In this document: positions 1 to 12,622 of the stretch, in pieces | Position numbering within the stretch: position 1 is the first letter of the stretch | How the letters are laid out: every line of letters starts with the position of its first letter | Assembly: GCA_003008705.1 (NCBI GenBank) | Contig: PDUO01000019.1 | Coordinates: forward strand, 58,552-122,551 | Source of the DNA: Pezicula radicicola | Taxonomy: Eukaryota; Ascomycota; Leotiomycetes; Helotiales; Dermateaceae | DNA: 64,000 nucleotides | Direction of reading: 5' to 3' | Notes under the pieces: model-generated | Told to the model about the DNA's origin: nothing | The model's database searches: none | Seen by the model: the letters and a program-made list of their open reading frames with translations, nothing else | Program-made: the position numbers and the translations under genes

Positions 1-2420
1 TAATTATATTATTTAAACTTATAAATATACTAGTATTATATTAAAGAATAATTAATAAATAACTATATAAATATTTTAATATCTTTATAATTACTTACTT
101 AAATAATATACTTATCTTTTCTAAGATAGAGACTAAATATATAAAGTATATTAAAAAGATACTAAAGAAGTTTAAAAGAGTAAAGCTTCTTATTAAACTA
201 AAGAAATATAAGTTTTATAAGACTAAACTTAAGTTTCTAAGATTTATTATAAGAATTAATAAAATTAGAATAAATATAGTTAAGATTAATATAATACTTA
301 TATAACTAGAACCTAAGATAGTTAAAAAAGTATAAGTCTTCTTAGAGTTTATAAACTTTTATAAAAGATTTATTAAAGGATATTTAAGAGTTACTTAATT
401 ACTTATAAAACTTATAAAAAAGAAATAAAAATTTAAATAAAACCTAAAGGTTTAGAAGATATTTAATATACTTAAATAGTAGTTTATAACTATACTAATA
501 CTAATTACTTTTAATTTAAAATAATAAATTATCTTAGAAATAAATATATTAGATTTTATTATAAGAGCTTACTTAGAATAACTTAATAAATAAGAGAAAT
601 TAAAACTAATTATATATTACTTTTAAAAGATAATACTTATAAAGTTAAATTATAATATATATAATAAGAAACTATTAACTATTATAGTTACTTTTAAATA
701 ATAAAGAATCTACTTAGAAGAGTCTAATTATCTAGTCTAGATATAGATAAACTATAAGAATCTTATATCTTTTATAATAACTAAGATCTTTAACTAAAAA
801 TAAGTTAGATAATCTAAGAAGTTATTAGTATATAACTTTACTATCTTATATAAAAAAGGATCTAAAAATATAAGAGTTAATACTCTAAGTAGATAATAAG
901 ATTATATAAGAAAATTAATAAAAAAACTAAAAGTAATACTTAAGTAAAATAAAGAGAACTTAGAATATAACTATAAGTTTTTAATTATAATATTTATAAT
1001 AAAGAATAAGGATCTAAAGAATAAGATTAAATAAGTATATAAAATAAATAAATATACTTCTAAGATTATAAAAGAATTAATAATAAAATTCCTTATAGAC
1101 TAGATAAGACTATTAAGATTTAAGAGATTAGTCTATATACTAGTAAAGTTATAAAAAGATTTTATTAGAAAATAATACTTATTACTAATTTATAAATACT
1201 AAGGAATTAATAAAACCTTTAATTAATTTATAAGAGATTATTACTTTCTAAATATAAAAAAACTAGTAAAGTAAGTAATTATAAAGTATAACTTATATAA
1301 TAAAAGTAAGACTAGTAGATATTTACTATATAGATTATTATAACTACTACTAATAATAAGAAGAGTATAAGGATTAATTATATTTAACTTTATTATTAAA
1401 TTATTATCTTCTAAGAAACTAATAATAAAAGTTATTTATAACTTTATTTAAGTAGTTATAGATAGATTAACTAAATATAAATACTTTATATTATATAAAG
1501 AAAGTAATAATACTAAGAAACTAGTATATATATTTATAAAAGTTATTATAAGCTAGTATAAATTATTAAAAGAAATTATATTAAATAAAAATAAACTCTT
1601 TATATTAAAATTTTAGATATTACTTATAGTATAATTAGAAGTAAATTATAAGCTCTTTATAATATTTTATTTATAAATAAATAAATAAATAAAGTATCTA
1701 AATTAGATACTAGAATAATACTTATATAGTTATATTAATTAATAATAAGATAATTAAATAAAATTACTATTACTAGTATAGTTTATATATAATAGTACTA
1801 AGAATAAGTCTATTAAGATATTATTATTTTTTATAAATTATAAATTTTAGTTAAAAGTATATTAATAACTATAATTAGATAAAGTAAAGACTTAATAAGT
1901 TATAGTTATAATAAATAATTTATAAAAGTTATACTAGTATCTAGTTAAGGAAATTAAATTTTATAACTTAAGAATAATAAAATATATAAATAATAAGTAT
2001 AGTATAAAACCTTTATTAAAAAAGAAGAATAAAGTATATTTATTATAAAAAAATATTAAAATAATATAATCTAGTATAAAACTTAACTTTAAGAAATTAA
2101 GATTATTTAAAATATTAAAGAAAATTAAACTAGTTAATTACTATATTAAACTATTAAAAAATTTTTAATTATACTTTATATTTTATATATTATTATTAGA
2201 ACTAATAAAAGAAGATATACTAATAGTTATAAATATTAAACTCTTATTTAAAAATAATTTAAATATTTATAATATAAAAAGAATAATTAATATTAAAACT
2301 AATAAAGAAGATTAATAAAAATACCTTATTTAATAAAAAGAGTATAATAAAATAAATAATATATAAGAACTTATAAAAAACCTTAATTATTTAAAAAAGT
2401 TTAAATAGTTCTATTAATAA
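1..2420 (+). mobile_element. RIP-degraded Ty3/gypsy retrotransposon, pol region with chromodomain
   Basis: Reading the + strand through its many stop codons gives a recognisable gypsy polyprotein. The end of reverse transcriptase lies at about 130-420, with wording close to 'FLEFINFYKRFIKGY'. RNase H follows at about 420-900. The integrase core is at about 1080-1900 and includes a 'VIDRLTKYKYFILYKE' stretch. A C-terminal chromodomain-like stretch at about 2210-2420 reads close to 'NIYNIKRIINIKTNKED'. Nearly every Trp and Gln codon of the family is replaced by a stop, and Gly, Ala and Pro codons are replaced by AT-rich ones, which is what RIP produces. The 5' part (gag, protease) lies outside the window. 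It is certainly inactive. Family assignment is strong; exact ends are not. Confidence 0.85.
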
Positions 2421-3072
2421 AATCTAAACTTAACTAAAAGGGATTAAAGAGATTAAAGTTTAATAAGAATATAACTAAGACTAGATTTATAAAGTTAATA
2501 AGAAGATTATTAAAGAGTAAAGATATAAGAGACTAAGGGTTAAATTTAAGATAAAACTTTTTAGTTTTTTATTACTCTATCTCTTTAATTACTTTTAACT
2601 TATCTAATAATTTTAAATTATAATATAGTATATCTATTATATATATATAAAAGAATTCCTTTTATTTATTTAGATAAAGAAGTTTTACTTATTATTTTAT
2701 AAGTTACTTAAAAAAAACTTATTATTTATATTAAGTTTCTTTTTAAAAGTCTATTAGTTTCTTTTTCTCTTATTTAAGTATTATTTAATTACTTATTAAA
2801 AAGTTATAAATATTATATTTTATCTTTTTACTAATAAGAATATATTTAAAATAATATAAGGAATTATATACTATAAGGTACTTTATATTATTTTATATAT
2901 AATAAAAATAAAAAGATATTTTAATATTAAAAGTCTTAATATACTTATATAATTTTAATTAATTATTAGTTTTCTTTAATTATAAAAGAATTATAATAAA
3001 AAGAAGAATAGAATTATAATCTATTAATAAGGTCTTATAACTACTAGTTAAGTATAAGAATATACTAGTTAA

Positions 3073-3490
3073 ATAAAAGATAGTATTATAAATATAATAA
3101 AACTCTTAATCTAAGACTTAGTTATAAATCTTAAAAGAGACTTAGTATAAAGAACTAAATAATATATAAAGTAAGAAGGTTATATAATAAGTATTATATA
3201 ATAAGAACTAGTAGATTAGTTAGATTAGTTAGATTAGTTATAAAAAGTATTAATCTAAGGGATTTTAATAATTTATACTTATAAAGGTTTTATATAAGTA
3301 AATAATTATTCTCTTTTAGATAAAAGTTTTATACTTAACTTAAATATAGTATCTTAATCTATACTTAGTAACTTAGTAATATTATTTATATTTTAACTTA
3401 GTAATAATACTCTTATCTTATTTAACTAATTTAGTATTATCTCTTTTAACTAATATTAAGACTAAGAGACTATTATATATTATATAGTTA
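3073..3490 (+). repeat. LTR-like arm A (inverted partner at 5560-5958)
   Basis: This AT-rich stretch of about 400 bases is repeated in reverse complement at 5560-5958 with scattered transition differences. Shared blocks include 'agaactaaataatatataaa', 'agattagttagatta' and 'attaagactaagaga'. Its position downstream of the + strand pol remnant fits the 3' LTR of that element. Ends are approximate because both copies are heavily mutated. Confidence 0.6.
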
Positions 3491-5560
3491 TATCTTTTTA
3501 GTATATCCTTTTAATATTTTTATAGTTAGTTAATTAGTTTTATAAATTACTATCTTTTTATTTAATCTAATTAGCTTTTTATTAATAATACTTAAATAAT
3601 ATAATTCTTACTTTATTAGAATCTTAAATCCCTTATTTAATATTATACTTATATTAATAAAATTACTTATAATACTTATTTACTTAACTAAACTACTAAG
3701 AAAAGTTATTAACCTTTTCTTATTATATATAATTCCTTTTTATTATATAGATTTTTAAACTTTTTATAATTATTTAATAATAGTCTTTTATTATTAAGGT
3801 CTCTTAGTTTTTTAATAATAAAGCTTTTAAGATTAAAACTATCTTACTTTATATATAAGATTTATTAGTCTAATAGATAAACTTCTTTCTATTTAACTAA
3901 TAGTTTAATCCCTTCTTAGAAGATTAATAAATAATATAATTATTTATATAGTAAGTAGTTTATATTAACTAAGTATATTAAGGGTAATTAATCTTTATTA
4001 TATTCTCTTCTTCTTTAAGTTTTATAATCTTTATATTAAGTTTATCTCTCTTTTTCTTAAGTATTTTATAAACTTAGTTTATTTATCTTTAGAAATTAAT
4101 ATTATTAATTAATTTATTTTAATATTATTAACTTTAAATAATAGATATTTCTTCTTTTATTATAACTTTTATAATTTATACCTTAATAGATTTTTATAAT
4201 TTAAATAATTAAAGTTTATACTTAGTTATAGTATATAAAATATCTTTTAAATATATAACTTATATTTTCTTATTTATATTAAGGTCTTATTTAATAAGTT
4301 TTATCTTTTTTCTTAAATACTCCTTAGTTAATTCTTTAAAGATTTTTATAATAATTAATTATTTTAATAGAATTTATAATTATTTATATTCTAATACTAA
4401 TATTTCTTTTATATTATTATTTTTTAATTTCTTAGACTCTTTTAATAACTTTATAGTTTTTATTAATATAATAGTATTTTCTTATAGTTTATTTTCTTTT
4501 TTAAATTTATCTAATTTTATAAGTTTTTTATTAAGTCTTATAATCTTAAAGATTTCTTTTAATAATTCTTATTTTATAGTATATAATTATATAAGTCTAT
4601 TATAACTTATTTATCTTATAGTATTAAGTTTATCTCTTCTTTTTAAATAGTAACTTCTTTCTTTACTCTTATAGTTATATATAAGGTATTTAGATTTTTT
4701 ATAGTTAAAGTATATTTAATTTTCTATATACTTCTTTTTATCTTAGAGTAAAATTTCTTTTTAAAATATAATATCTAGTTTTATAAGATCTTTATAGTTA
4801 TTATTCTTACTTATTTTACTTTTATCTTCTTTTAATCTCTTATATTTAAGGTTATATTTATCTTTCTTTTTTATACTTCTTTTATACTAAGTATTATTAA
4901 TCTTATAGATAGCTTTAATAAGGTCTTTTAAGATATTAGTTATTTCTTACTATCTTAAGAGTTTATCTTTTATTATATCTTTTAGTCTTTTCTTATATTA
5001 GTATTATAAAGTATTATCTTTTTATTTAATCTTAATAAAGTAATATTAGAAATCTCTAATATATACTATAATTAACCCTTTTTATTATAATATCTTAATA
5101 GTCTATTTTACTTTTTTCTTTTTATTTATTACTTTAAAATTTAATTTAATTTCTTTTAAAAACCCTTTTTATAAACTAAAGATTTTAATAGTTATATCTT
5201 TTATCTTATTATTAATTTCTTTATAAGAATTAATATTCTAAAGATAGTTCTTAAGAAACCCTTTAATCTAATATATAGTCTTCTCTTTTAATAATATAAC
5301 TATTTAAAAGACTTATTTTATTTATAATTAAAAGTATTCTTTATTAAATATAATATATAATTAGAGTTATAATAAAAATTTATAAAGTTTATTTTATTCT
5401 TTATTAAATAAATTAATAGTTTTATACTTTAAGTTCTTATTAATTTCTTTTACTAAGATTATTATTATCTAAAAAGTAGTATATAAGATATTATTAATTA
5501 TAAATATTATTATTTAACTTAATATATATACTAGTACCTTATAAGTTAGTATTTAAAGTA
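3490..5560 (-). mobile_element. RIP-degraded gypsy element on the minus strand (gag-like)
   Basis: Read on the minus strand, about 5500-4600 resembles a gypsy gag. Recognisable segments are close to 'KGFLKEIKLNFKVINKKK', 'LKDIIKDKLLR' and 'LIKAIYKINNT', the last followed by a basic, Lys-rich stretch. These match the capsid region ('F...L...FG', 'LKDxVKDxL', 'A.kID.R.ye') of fungal gypsy elements, here with many stops. From about 4600 down to 3490 the same strand stays AT-rich but I could not recognise pol domains. With the arm at 5560-5958 as its 5' LTR this is a second element facing the first. Confidence 0.6.
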
Positions 5561-5958
5561 TAATATAAGAAGGTCTCTTAGTCTTAATAATAATTAAAAG
5601 AGGTAATATTAAATTTTTAAAGTTAAAATAAAGATATTATTATTAAATTAAAATATAAATAATATTATTAAGTTACTAAGTATAAATTAAGATATTATAT
5701 TTAAGTTAAATATAAAGCTTTTATTTAAGAGAGAATAATTATTTACTTATATAAAATCTTTATAAATATAAATTATTAAAATCTCTTAGATTAATACTTT
5801 TTATAATTAATCTAACTAATCTACTAGTCCTTATTATATAATACTTATTATATAATCTCCTTATTTTATATATTATTTAGTTCTCTATATTAAGTTCTTT
5901 TAAAGTTTATAATTAAACTTTAAACTAAGAGTCTTATTATATTTATAATATTAAAAAA
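5560..5958 (-). repeat. LTR-like arm B (inverted partner of 3073-3490)
   Basis: Reverse complement of arm A at 3073-3490 with many transitions. It lies just upstream, in minus-strand sense, of the gag-like remnant, as a 5' LTR should. The two arms in opposite orientation therefore mark two convergent copies of one family rather than the two ends of one element. Confidence 0.6.
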
Positions 5959-6033
5959 TTAATTTTTAGAATAAGTTTAAATTTATATAAAATAAAACTA
6001 TTAAGATACTATACTCTTTATCTAAAAATTATA

Positions 6034-6191
6034 TTATAATAGTTTAAAATAAACTAAATTAAATAGTTAGTATAGAGGGATCTATAGATACTATAACTAC
6101 TAGAAATAAATNATTATAATAGTCTAGAATAGACTAAATTAAATAGTTAGTATAAAGGGATCTATAGGTATTATAACTACTAGAAATAAAT
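6034..6191. repeat. 78-bp tandem duplication with one N between units
   Basis: Unit 1 is 6034-6111 and unit 2 is 6114-6191. Both run from 'ttataatagt' to 'actagaaataaat', include 'aaattaaatagttagtata' and 'agggatctata', and differ at about half a dozen sites, nearly all of them transitions. A single ambiguous base (6112) lies at the junction. It sits at the edge of the AT-rich block; normal base composition resumes at about 6250. Confidence 0.8.
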
Positions 6192-6249
6192 ATATATAAT
6201 AATAATATATAATTATAGACTAATATATTTATACTCTAAGTTAAATTCA

Positions 6250-6990
6250 TTTTATTTAATCGCTAAACTTTATTAGACCAAAGCTAAATAGTAATAATAC
6301 TCTAGAGTCTAGACAGCTTATATATTACCGGATTTCGAGATCTTACTCCTGACATGAAGATCCCCTACGGAGTGGAATCTACCAGTGTCATGCCTCGGCA
6401 TCCATAAAAGTACGTCTGTGCGGGATATGAATAAAACTAATGTTCTCTGGGTTAGACCCTGCAAAAGATATGAACACAACATCCTATAGGCCGAGTTGAA
6501 GCTTGTTACAATGCTTATCTGGTAGTGGAATTGGGGTAAACCCAGGACAATCCTGGTAGGTATTGTTGTGGAAATCTGGTTCTTGACGAGCAAGTACAGC
6601 ACATAAGGTATGTGTGATATGGCCTTCTTCATCTACTTGCTTGTAACTACACACGCTAGACTCCAGTAGTATGGAGGTTCTCCGTACAACTGGTCGCCTG
6701 AATTGCCAAGAAAACTATCTCCAACACCAAGGGTACCGTAGTCCAAATTTCGAAGCATAAGAACGTATCAACCCGCCTCTCAGAGTTCCCCAGTCATACA
6801 ACTCTTCACCCCGCTTTGCTCTCCGATTACTGGATTCTAAGACCGATAAGATATCACACCATCAAACGGCTAAACAGGAAAACAGCATATGACTACTAGC
6901 AACTTTACTTGCATTGCTCGGCCCACGATAAAGTGATTGTCATATCATTTAGCGGCGTACTTCTGGACATTCCCAATAAGTTACCTTTCT
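6250..6990. other. Unassigned stretch between repeat block and GPI-type gene
   Basis: Base composition returns to normal at about 6250. Short open frames exist on both strands (for example a minus-strand stretch near 6640-6780 reading 'GDSFLGNSGDQLYGEPPYYW'), but I could not build a gene with start, splice sites and stop. It may hold upstream exons of the Ser/Thr-rich gene that follows or a gene fragment damaged by neighbouring transposons. Confidence 0.4.
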
Positions 6991-6997
6991 TTGTTCT

Positions 6998-7404
6998 ATG
7001 GCGCTACAAATCAACAATGCAGTCACCACATTTCCTCCAGCAATGGTCGTCAATCGGAACCTTGCCGAGACTACCAGCATAACATATACTGGTACGGAGT
7101 CTGGAATTATAGCTGGGACTCCACTTCGAACTTCATCGGGTGCTACATACTCATCCTCAAGTGCTACAACAACAGTAACAGCAGTAAGTGAACCTCATTA
7201 GAGCTCTTTAGTAGCAAGTAGCTTATTTATGGAAATGACCCCGGCAAGCTCAAGTGTCGGGACTGCAACTGCAGTCTCTTCTTCAAGTTCTTCGCTAGCG
7301 ACGACCACGAGTACAAGGAGCGGTGCGCTAACATCGAAGGCGTTAAGCTTCAAGATACAAGTGCTGGCTGGATTGTTCGCTATGCTTTTTCTCAGTGTGA
7401 TGTA
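6998..7404 (+). CDS. Ser/Thr-rich secreted protein with GPI-anchor-like C-terminus (3' part)
   Basis: The last exon ends at 7404 and encodes a Ser/Thr-rich stretch, then 'SFKIQVLAGLFAMLFLSVM'. That is a short polar segment followed by a hydrophobic tail with a stop directly behind it, the layout of a fungal GPI-anchor signal. The preceding frame (6998 to about 7187) ends in another Ser/Thr-rich run ('SSSSATTTVTA') at a good donor, gtaagt. The intron acceptor could not be placed in phase: the candidate intron lengths are about 18-63 bases. Either the splice model is unusual or there is a frameshift. No signal peptide was found, so the true N-terminus is probably upstream of 6998. Likely a cell-wall or cell-surface protein; no family named. 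Confidence 0.45.
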
Positions 7405-7934
7405 GGCATAGGCTAGTCTTGCCCTGGTTTGATTTTTGCCGATGGAAAATGGCAAGCTGTTAAATACAGTACGAATTTTAATTCCTGCGAAACTTCTTTC
7501 GATATGATATTGCTTTCAGTTGGGAGAAGATGTGGGCTCATGGATGCTAGGCTCTTGACTTCAAGCTACCTGGGAAACCGTCTTGGCCAATCATTACTAA
7601 TTCAAATCTTCATACATTCGAGCTCCCTAAAATTATTTCCCGTTGAAGATCAGCACTCAGCAGTGTCTATATATTATTCCAACCATTAGTCCGTCGGCAG
7701 GCTGCCACTTGGCCCGGGAACTAGTTTAGGCACTGTTCCGCCCATTTGGCTCCCCCTTAATTAAGCAAGTGCGTGATCTTCGAACTTGAACCACCAGAGC
7801 CACTTCATATATTTATTCAAGGCAATTTTACACTATATTGAGGTTTTGGCAGTAGAAACGCGAGCGTCGCTTCGTGCACGTTCTATTAGTCTAAACTTGT
7901 AGCAGCGACGGACTAAGATACGGGCTTAAGGCCT
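7405..7934. other. Intergenic, convergent 3' ends
   Basis: This lies between the 3' end of the + strand Ser/Thr-rich gene and the 3' end of the minus-strand sugar porter. Short frames here show no family signature. I see no gene. Confidence 0.5.
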
Positions 7935-9742
7935 TTAAACCTTGGATGGACTTTCAACGTGCTGATACTCCACCTGCTCTATATCCCCACGAATATTAAG
8001 CTTCTCCTCAACCGCACCCAGAACAATACTGGAGTCGGGGACCCGCGCATCCTCACCATCGAAAACCACTGCAATCTCCTCAAGACTCCTTCCTTTGGTC
8101 TCCGGATAAAAGAAGTAAACAGTGACGCAAATGATCACCAGCAGAATAACATACACAATGTAGTACTTCCACGCAATATTCGCGAGGGCGATTGGGTTGA
8201 CAAAGAGGTTAAAAAACAGAGCTGCGAATGTCGAGCTAAATGTTATTGCAAGACCCTTAGATCTATACTGGTATTGCCAGATCTCGGCCGGGTAAGAGAC
8301 CAGAAGAGGCGTGAACGCTATGTCGTAGAAGCCATAGTAGATAAAGAGCATAGGAATGACGGCAAGTCCGACGGCAGAGTTTTGGCTTTGTGCGAAGGAA
8401 CCGGAGAGGCCGGTAATGATGGCATAGCAGATAAGCATGCCAAAACTAGACCAGAGAAGTAGACCCCGGCGACCCATACGATCAACTTGTGTGGCAGCCA
8501 GGACGGCTACTAGCAAGTTCCAGAGCTGCAAGAATCCATTTATCAAAGTTTGTTTTGTGGCAGATGTAATTCCAACAGTTGTAAGTACTGCTGCGAGGTA
8601 GTAGGAAACCTGAGAATCCACCCGTTAGTTTACGCGTTACTCCATTGGACGCTTTCAGGATGCTTACGACGCCAACACCGTTCCATTGTGCAAAGATGCC
8701 CATAGAAATGGAGATAAATGCTCGATGTCTATTTCCCTTCGTCCTGAACATATCTGCATAAGAAGTATCGCTCTTGATTGCATTCTCGAGTTGAATCGCC
8801 TGCTGAATCTCGGTCATCTCAAATGCAACCAGCGCAGAGTTCTCATCACCTCCGGCATGATATTTAACCAATATTGCTCTTGCTTCTTCATTCCGTTCCT
8901 TGGCAATCAACCATCTTGGGGACTCAGGACACAGAAAAAGCCCACAGAAACAGCCGACGATGGGGATGAGGATCTGGAAGAGAGAAGGTATTCGCCAGGA
9001 CCATGATGAGTTGAAGTTACGGGTACCAAAAGTTGTCCACGCTGCTATAAGGGATCCGACATAATACAATGTACTGTAAATGCAATTTTAGCCACATGTT
9101 CTAACCATAACACGAAGAAAATCTTCTGTATACGTACTTATAGCCAGCGGTCATTTTCCCACGATGTGTTGGGTATGCGGTCTCAGTCACGAGAATTGGT
9201 GCAGAACCTAGAAATCCTGATGCCGTTCCCACCAGAAATCTAGAAAGCATAAATACTCCAACCCCATTTGCAGCCGTCTGTACTGCAACTCCAACAGTGA
9301 TGATGACCAGTCCGACATACAAAGACCTCTTGCGGCCATACTTGTTGGCAATCCATGACATCGCTGGATATCCAAATATACTCCCTCCAGCTTGGATGGC
9401 ATTGATGCCACCCAGCAAAGCGCCCTTGGGATGACCCATGAAGTCCTGCCATTGTTCCAGAGCTTGAAGCCCATTCATCACTATGGGTATTTAGTACCTT
9501 CACAGCTATATCCCTTCGGATCGTGGCCACTCTTACTGCTATTGTCGTATCCAACTGTGGCCGACATCAACATGACGCTGAAGAGAAGCCAATTAAGCTT
9601 CAAAAGATGAGGCGTTGCCCACCATCTTTTAGTTCTGGGAGGAAGGACCTGGAGTTGTCAGAAGTATATCGGATAACTAAGAGTTGTGGTTATATACAGC
9701 TGCCAAATCCGCTCCAACTGATTGCGATGCAGCCGTCACCAT
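7935..9742 (-). CDS. MFS sugar porter (hexose/disaccharide transporter family)
   Basis: Five exons (9742-9698, 9648-9537, 9480-9138, 9073-8668, 8609-7935) join in phase to 526 residues, the usual length for a 12-helix fungal sugar porter. Diagnostic motifs appear in order: 'GYDNSMMNGLQ' in helix 1, 'KYGRKRSL' in loop 2-3, 'PESPRWL' before the central loop, 'DRMGRRG' in loop 8-9, 'PAEIWQYQYRSKG' near helix 10 and 'PETKGRSLEEI' after helix 12. It should move sugars across the plasma membrane with protons. The GYD-S-MNGLQ form is common in lactose-permease-like and hexose porters, but the substrate cannot be read from sequence. A Zn2Cys6 regulator lies 575 bp upstream in the same orientation and may control it (inference). 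Confidence 0.9.
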
Positions 9743-10316
9743 GGTTACTGAAGATATGGAAACAAGACCGGACAGAGGATTATTTATTTTTAGAGGAAAC
9801 CAGATTGGAAAAGACGTCTGGAAATGAGCTTTCACGATTGTGAAACTTTCTGAGCAATTGATGAATGATCAAGATAGGGCGTAGTCTTGAACTTTATAGA
9901 ACCATGGAGAGTGGCCGTCTTAGCGGATGTGGAGAAGTCTGGGGTTGGCATGGAGGAGTCTGTTGCGGAGATGGTATTGTTCGGTGAATTGAGACGGCAA
10001 CTTGAATTCTTCTTTGAGACAAAAAAAAGGGGCTTTCGAACCCAAAGCAGAATCAGGGGCGTCACAAGCGCTTGTCCGAAACTCCCCGGCCATTGTATGA
10101 GATTGTGGGGAATCTGGGGACGTCGAAAGCATGGTCCGAAGGTCCCACACTTGGCGACTTGGATTGGTAGCAATTCCTGACTCGCTCAAAGGTGGTGACC
10201 ATACGAGTACGAGTAGCGACGGCATACAAAACCGGTACTGGCTCCCTCTGAATACGTATGCCATACCAAGGCGTATAACCTATCATCCATCAAGGGACAA
10301 TCTTCAAGTTTTCTTT
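9743..10316. promoter_or_regulatory. Upstream region of the sugar porter
   Basis: 574 bases between the porter start and the 3' end of the Zn2Cys6 gene. No open frame here has family support. It must contain the porter promoter; I did not find a convincing pair of CGG triplets that would mark a Zn2Cys6 site. Confidence 0.4.
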
Positions 10317-12622
10317 TTAAGTAACTTCGTTAAGCAAAGCCTCCACAATTTTTCGAGTAATTACAATGTCAGGCGACTCCTTTTCCCAGAATTTATAGGT
10401 CTCCACATGAGTGTAAATGGCCGTCTTCCAGTCGGTGGGCATTGCAATATGTCCGCACTTCGCAGCAGCCAGAAGACTTAATGCACAAGAGGTTCCGTTC
10501 CTGATCGAAAGCCTGTTGTCTCACGTTAGAGAGGACGAATGCATCAAGTGAAGACGTACAGCGTACTCACCAGGTTCCATGATGTCTGTGCCGAATAGCC
10601 ATGCTTTTGATCATAGATGCACTTAAACTAAGGCAGCGGTCTACATAATTTTGAATCAATGGTCTGTACGGATCATCATATGGACTGTGTAGAGCATGAT
10701 ATAGAAATGGTCTCATGAACCAAAGCATGCAATCTAGTTGTCTTGCACGGAGGAAATACGGAAGTTCTTCCTCAGGAACTTTTCCAGATGCATTTTGGTC
10801 ATATGCAATGACCGGGGGAACTTTAGCATGCCTTGAATCGCGTTAGCATGTTTAGTATAAGTGGCACTGTGGTGCCGCCTACAGTTGAGAAAATTGCTCG
10901 TCAAAGCCAGCTGCCATGGTTAGCATTTCTGGAATTGACAGTCCAGAACACGGCTGGTCTGACTTATAAAACTCTTTTAAGATACTATTTCCCAGACGTC
11001 GTAAGGAAATTTCAGTGTAATAGTAGTACCAACTTTGCTTTAGATTCTGCTTGAAACTGGGAGCTCGGCCTTTGATAGTGTTATTTACTTCTTGATGCAC
11101 GTTTGTAGAATGATCAGATAGCGAAATCGGCAGCTCGTCTTCTGCCTCGGAAGACTCTATTGGAGGTGAAGGAAACATATCCGGATATTTTATGCTAAAG
11201 AGACCAGATTCTGGTAAAGAGAGCTCGACTCGGATTTCACTATCATACTTAGCGGTGCATGCTGGAGGAATGAAATTTACGCTTACCACTCTGATTTGAA
11301 ACAAGAAAAAAAGAGTCGCTGTTCTAAAAGCCTTGTTGGAGAGATCGGTGATTCTACAATCTTGTTAAGACGCGACTGACCCTTTAGGTAGACATGGTAC
11401 GAGGTTGAAGCTTGAAGGAAGTTTTGCCAGGCCTCGAGTGGCTTCAATGTGTACATGAGGTATACTCCTGAGAGCAAATAACACTGACATCGAATGATGG
11501 TGGCATCCAGTAATCCAATCCGCTTTCTGGACATTGTGAAGTACTTGGATGCAATGGATAGAGAATCCTTTGATATGTCAAGAGAGTCCTTCCCGTGGAT
11601 AGATGATGGTTGAGTATATATGTGTCGTGTGCCGTCGAATGGTTCGGCAAGTGCTCCAAGTGCACACGCAATAAGCTATTGGAGTCAACATATGAGGTCT
11701 TTTGAGCTAAATTCTATGCTAGCAGAGTGAAGCTGAGTCAATGCACTTACCACAAGGCAGGATATTGCATCCCAACCAAAGCCCTCTTGAGTAATATGCC
11801 TCGCGTAGCTCTTGAGGGTATATGGATCTAGAATTGGGTTCTTTATGTGGACGTAGCCAAGAAATGCCTCGATAAGCGATGGAATTCTCTCTTCAAGACC
11901 ACTACACACGCGGCCGTGAAGAGGGTCTTCCAGATTTTCCGAGGCCCCTTGGGTTTCAAAGAGAGCTTTGGCTAAACATTCGGGCTCGTATCTTCCTTCG
12001 AAAATGGGCCATTGCAGTACTCTGTCGGGGCTCATTTCGGAAGAGTGGATTCTCATGTACTCTCCATCTTGGTCGTCGTCCAAATCTCCATTACTTGATT
12101 GTAAGAAGCCGGCTGGGGTGTGTCCAGAGGAACGCGGAGTGTTGATTGGAGGTGCTGAAGCGGGCGTGATTGTGTCAAGACGCTCAATGATGGTGTTCAG
12201 GCGTTCCAGCATCATCAGACTTGCAGGATCGAATCTGGAGGCATTGTTAGACAAAGGCACCAGAGCACGTGATAAGAAGAGACACACGAAGAATGATCCG
12301 AACGATCCTCATAAAGACATTCGGCGCCAAGATCCAGGCACAGTTTGCATTTGGGCCTTGCATTGTTGCACTTGGTCTTGCGTGTTCTGCAGAGTTGACA
12401 TGCTGTGACGGCACGTTTCCTGGGGTATGACATTAAGGTCCGTGAGTTGTCCATCTTCTGTCGCTTGTTGCTACCAGTACTCTTTTCACGATCCGAAGTG
12501 ATATGTTTGTTGGATGCTGAGTCTTGACGGGGAGCTTCGGACTCATGATGGTTCATGAGACTTGGCGCTGGTGCTTTGAGAGGCCCCGTGAGAGGATAGC
12601 CTGGGTAGCGTGCGTCGTCCAT
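10317..12622 (-). CDS. Zn2Cys6 transcription factor with fungal MHR domain
   Basis: The DNA-binding domain 'CQLCRTRKTKCNNARPKC' then 'CLDLGAEC' supplies six zinc-binding cysteines near residue 75. The body continues through at least six exons that splice in phase: after 'EDRSDHSS', after 'DAISCLV', after 'FFSCFKSE' (restoring a Cys codon), after 'FDEQFSQL' and after 'RHRHHGTW'. The MHR region includes 'LPESGLFSIKYPDMFPSPP' and 'EELPYFLRARQLDCMLWF', both typical of this nuclear regulator family. The gene ends 'KIVEALLNEVT'. I see no internal stop, so it looks functional. It is probably a pathway regulator; the neighbouring sugar porter is the obvious candidate target, but that is inference. 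Confidence 0.88.
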
